DNA from: JBOHPP01 sp050731755
GTDB lineage: Bacteria > Methylomirabilota > Methylomirabilia > Rokubacteriales > CSP1-6
Reading direction: 5' to 3'
Assembly: GCA_050731755.1 (NCBI GenBank)
Contig: JBOHPP010000183.1
Location: 1-31,752, forward strand
Length of the DNA stretch: 31,752 nt
In this document: positions 29,912 through 31,752 of the stretch, in pieces
Numbering within the stretch: the stretch's first letter is position 1
How the letters are laid out: the number at the start of each line of letters is the position of its first letter
Notes under the pieces: model-generated
Told to the model about the DNA's origin: nothing
What the model saw: the letters and a program-made list of their open reading frames with translations, nothing else
The model's database searches: none
Translations under genes and position numbers: made by a program

Positions 29912-31752
29912 GTGAGCCACGATATGGCCGCGACGCGCGGAACTGTCTACACCTGCCCGATGCACCCCGAGGTTCGCCAGGCCCGGCCCGGCGCCTGCCC
30001 GAAATGTGGGATGGCGCTCGAGCCCGAGCGTCCCGCCGCGTCCGGCGTCGCGACGGAGTGGGTCTGCCCGATGCACCCGCAGATCGTTCGTCCGGTGCCC
30101 GGCACGTGTCCCATCTGCGGCATGGCCCTGGAACCCCGCACGCCGTCGGCGACCGAGGAGAATGCCGAGCTCGCCGACATGACGCGGCGGTTCTGGGTGA
30201 GCACCGCCCTCAGCGTGCCGCTGCTCGCGTTCGTCATGGGCGACATGATCCCTGGCGAACCGCTGCGTCACTGGATCCTGCCCCGGATGACCGCCTGGCT
30301 CCAGCTGGTCCTCGCTACCCCGGTCGTCCTCTGGGGCGGCTGGCCGTTCTTCGTCCGCGGCTGGCTCTCGGTTGTCAACCGCAGCCTCAACATGTTCACG
30401 TTGATCGCGCTGGGTACCGGCATGGCCTGGGCCTACAGCGTCGTGGCCACGCTGGCGCCCGGACTTTTTCCGGCGTCGCTTCGGGCGCACGGCGGCGAGA
30501 TCGGGCTCTACTTCGAGGCGGCCGCCGTCATCACCGTGCTGGTGCTGCTCGGCCAGGTGCTCGAGCTGCGCGCCCGCAGCCGGACCAGTAGCGCCATCAA
30601 GGCCCTGCTGGACCTGGCCCCGCGAACGGCGCGGCGCCTGAGCGCCGGCAACACCGAGGAGGACGTCGCCCTCGATCAGATCCAGCTGGGCGATCGGCTC
30701 CGCGTTCGACCGGGCGAGAAAGTCCCGGTGGACGGCGTGGTGCTGGAGGGCGCCAGCGCGGTGGACGAGTCGATGGTCACGGGGGAGTCGATCCCCGTTG
30801 AGAAGACGCCGGGCAGCCGCGTGATCGGCGGGACCGTCAACGGCACGGGCGGCTTCGTCATGCGCGCCGAGCGCGTCGGCAGCGAGACGCTGCTCGCCCA
30901 GATCGTTCACATGGTCAGCGAAGCCCAGCGCAGCCGCGCGCCCATCCAGCGTCTGGCCGACCAGGTCTCCGCGTGGTTCGTCCCCGCCGTCGTCGCGGTG
31001 GCGATCATCTCCGCCATCGCCTGGGCGACGATCGGCCCCGAGCCCCGGGCGGCCTACGCCATCGTCAACGCGGTGGCCGTTCTCATCATCGCCTGCCCCT
31101 GCGCGCTGGGCCTGGCCACACCGATGTCGATCATGGTCGGCACCGGCCGCGGGGCCACGGCCGGCGTCCTGATCAAGAACGCCGAGGCGCTCGAGGTCCT
31201 CGAGAAGGTGGACACGTTGGTCGTGGACAAGACGGGCACCCTCACCGAGGGCAAGCCTCGCCTGGTGAGCGTGGTCGCGGCGCCGGGCTTTCGGGAAGAG
31301 GAGGTTCTGCGGCTGGCGGCCGGTCTCGAGCGCGCCAGCGAGCACCCGCTGGCGGCGGCGATCGTGAGCGGCGCCGAAGCGCGGGGCGTGAGGCCAGGGC
31401 CGGCGGAGGAGTTCCAATCGGTGACCGGCAAGGGTGTGGTCGGTCGCGTCGAGGGTCGGGCGGTCGCGCTCGGAAACCGGCGGCTGATGGAGGACTCGGG
31501 CGTCACCGTTGGCGACCTCGCGGCACGGGCTGACGAGCTGCGGCGCGACGGCCAGACGGTCATGTTCATCGCCATCGAGGGCCGTCCGGCCGGCCTCATC
31601 GGCGTGGCCGACCCCATCAAGGCCTCCACCCCGGAGGCGCTGCGCCTGCTGCGGGAGGCCAGCCTGCGCATCGTCATGCTGACCGGCGACAGCCGGGCCA
31701 CCGCCGAGGCCGTGGCCCGCAAGCTCGGTATCGTCGAGGTCGAGGCCGAGGT
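29912..31752 (+). CDS. copA: Copper P1B-type ATPase with two N-terminal CPMHP metal-binding domains (3' end outside window)
   Basis: About 613 residues are visible and the frame is open to the window end. Two heavy-metal-binding domains (YTCPMHPEVRQARPGACPKCGMALEP and WVCPMHPQIVRPVPGTCPICGMALEP) open the protein. Membrane helices follow, then the actuator TGES, CPC (Cys395/Cys397) in the transport helix, phosphorylation motif DKTGT (Asp439), SEHPLA and MLTGDS. The CPC, HP and CPMHP set marks Cu(I)/Ag(I) export from the cytoplasm. The last GDG-x-NDAP region lies beyond the window. GTG 29912 follows AGGGAG at good spacing; ATG 29924 is an alternative. It starts 1 nt after the cusB remnant. Confidence 0.92.
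   Translation, partial: MSHDMAATRGTVYTCPMHPEVRQARPGACPKCGMALEPERPAASGVATEWVCPMHPQIVRPVPGTCPICGMALEPRTPSATEENAELADMTRRFWVSTALSVPLLAFVMGDMIPGEPLRHWILPRMTAWLQLVLATPVVLWGGWPFFVRGWLSVVNRSLNMFTLIALGTGMAWAYSVVATLAPGLFPASLRAHGGEIGLYFEAAAVITVLVLLGQVLELRARSRTSSAIKALLDLAPRTARRLSAGNTEEDVALDQIQLGDRLRVRPGEKVPVDGVVLEGASAVDESMVTGESIPVEKTPGSRVIGGTVNGTGGFVMRAERVGSETLLAQIVHMVSEAQRSRAPIQRLADQVSAWFVPAVVAVAIISAIAWATIGPEPRAAYAIVNAVAVLIIACPCALGLATPMSIMVGTGRGATAGVLIKNAEALEVLEKVDTLVVDKTGTLTEGKPRLVSVVAAPGFREEEVLRLAAGLERASEHPLAAAIVSGAEARGVRPGPAEEFQSVTGKGVVGRVEGRAVALGNRRLMEDSGVTVGDLAARADELRRDGQTVMFIAIEGRPAGLIGVADPIKASTPEALRLLREASLRIVMLTGDSRATAEAVARKLGIVEVEAE

Noticed and set aside
1..31752. CRISPR arrays, tRNA, rRNA and phage or transposase genes
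   Set aside because: I looked for spaced repeats, cloverleaf-type sequences and integrase or transposase motifs and saw none.

Overview
This is a high-GC, densely packed bacterial window with many 4-base ATGA/GTGA overlaps. Its theme is the cell envelope: copper/silver export and oxidation, periplasmic thiol redox chemistry, and lipoprotein maturation. The mix (SoxZ-like carrier, CopD/CtaG-type membrane proteins, Tat-exported multicopper oxidases, CusCBA-type efflux, DUF411 and PCYCGC proteins, selenocysteine use) would fit a soil or subsurface lineage such as Methylomirabilota/Rokubacteria. That taxonomic guess is inference; no marker gene is present.

Layout. 1-17134 is a long plus-strand array: SoxZ-like carrier end, a small zinc-finger protein, an ICMT-type methyltransferase, multicopper oxidase 1, Lgt, two CxxC thioredoxins (CcmG/TlpA type), a zinc-finger membrane protein, a beta-sandwich exported protein, two selenocysteine-containing redox proteins, a second ICMT-type protein, Lnt, Pal (frameshifted), a small membrane protein, CtaG-like and CopD-like membrane proteins, an unrecognised three-fold repeated membrane protein and exported proteins. 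It ends at a perfect hairpin at 17122-17147. 17267-29143 runs on the minus strand: a lipoprotein, a cusA-ytkA-cusC-cusB operon, small exported proteins, multicopper oxidase 2, gene debris (ICMT and PCYCGC remnants), a DUF411 selenoprotein and a Met-rich periplasmic protein. 29185-31752 returns to plus: a cusA'-'cusB deletion remnant, then a copper P1B-ATPase cut by the window edge.

The main discovery candidate is a set of three genes with an in-frame TGA exactly where a redox or metal-binding Cys is expected: a TlpA-like thioredoxin (UxxC), a peroxiredoxin-like protein (UxxC) and a DUF411 metal-binding protein (UGCC in place of CGCC). Each TGA is followed by a hairpin whose loop starts 18-22 nt downstream and has a G in its first two positions, as in bacterial SECIS elements. 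Automatic annotation would split each into two fragments or call it a pseudogene. No selA/B/C/D gene lies in the window, so the Sec machinery must be sought elsewhere in the genome.

A working picture (inference): CopA-type ATPase and CusCBA remove Cu(I) from cytoplasm and periplasm, the two multicopper oxidases oxidise periplasmic Cu(I), Met-rich, DUF411 and YtkA-like proteins bind metal, and thioredoxin-like/Sec proteins keep exported thiols in the right state. Lgt and Lnt mature the lipoproteins encoded here. Several genes (pal, 13090-13598, 17267-17825, the cusB remnant) carry single frame shifts, so either sequencing errors or gene decay is present.
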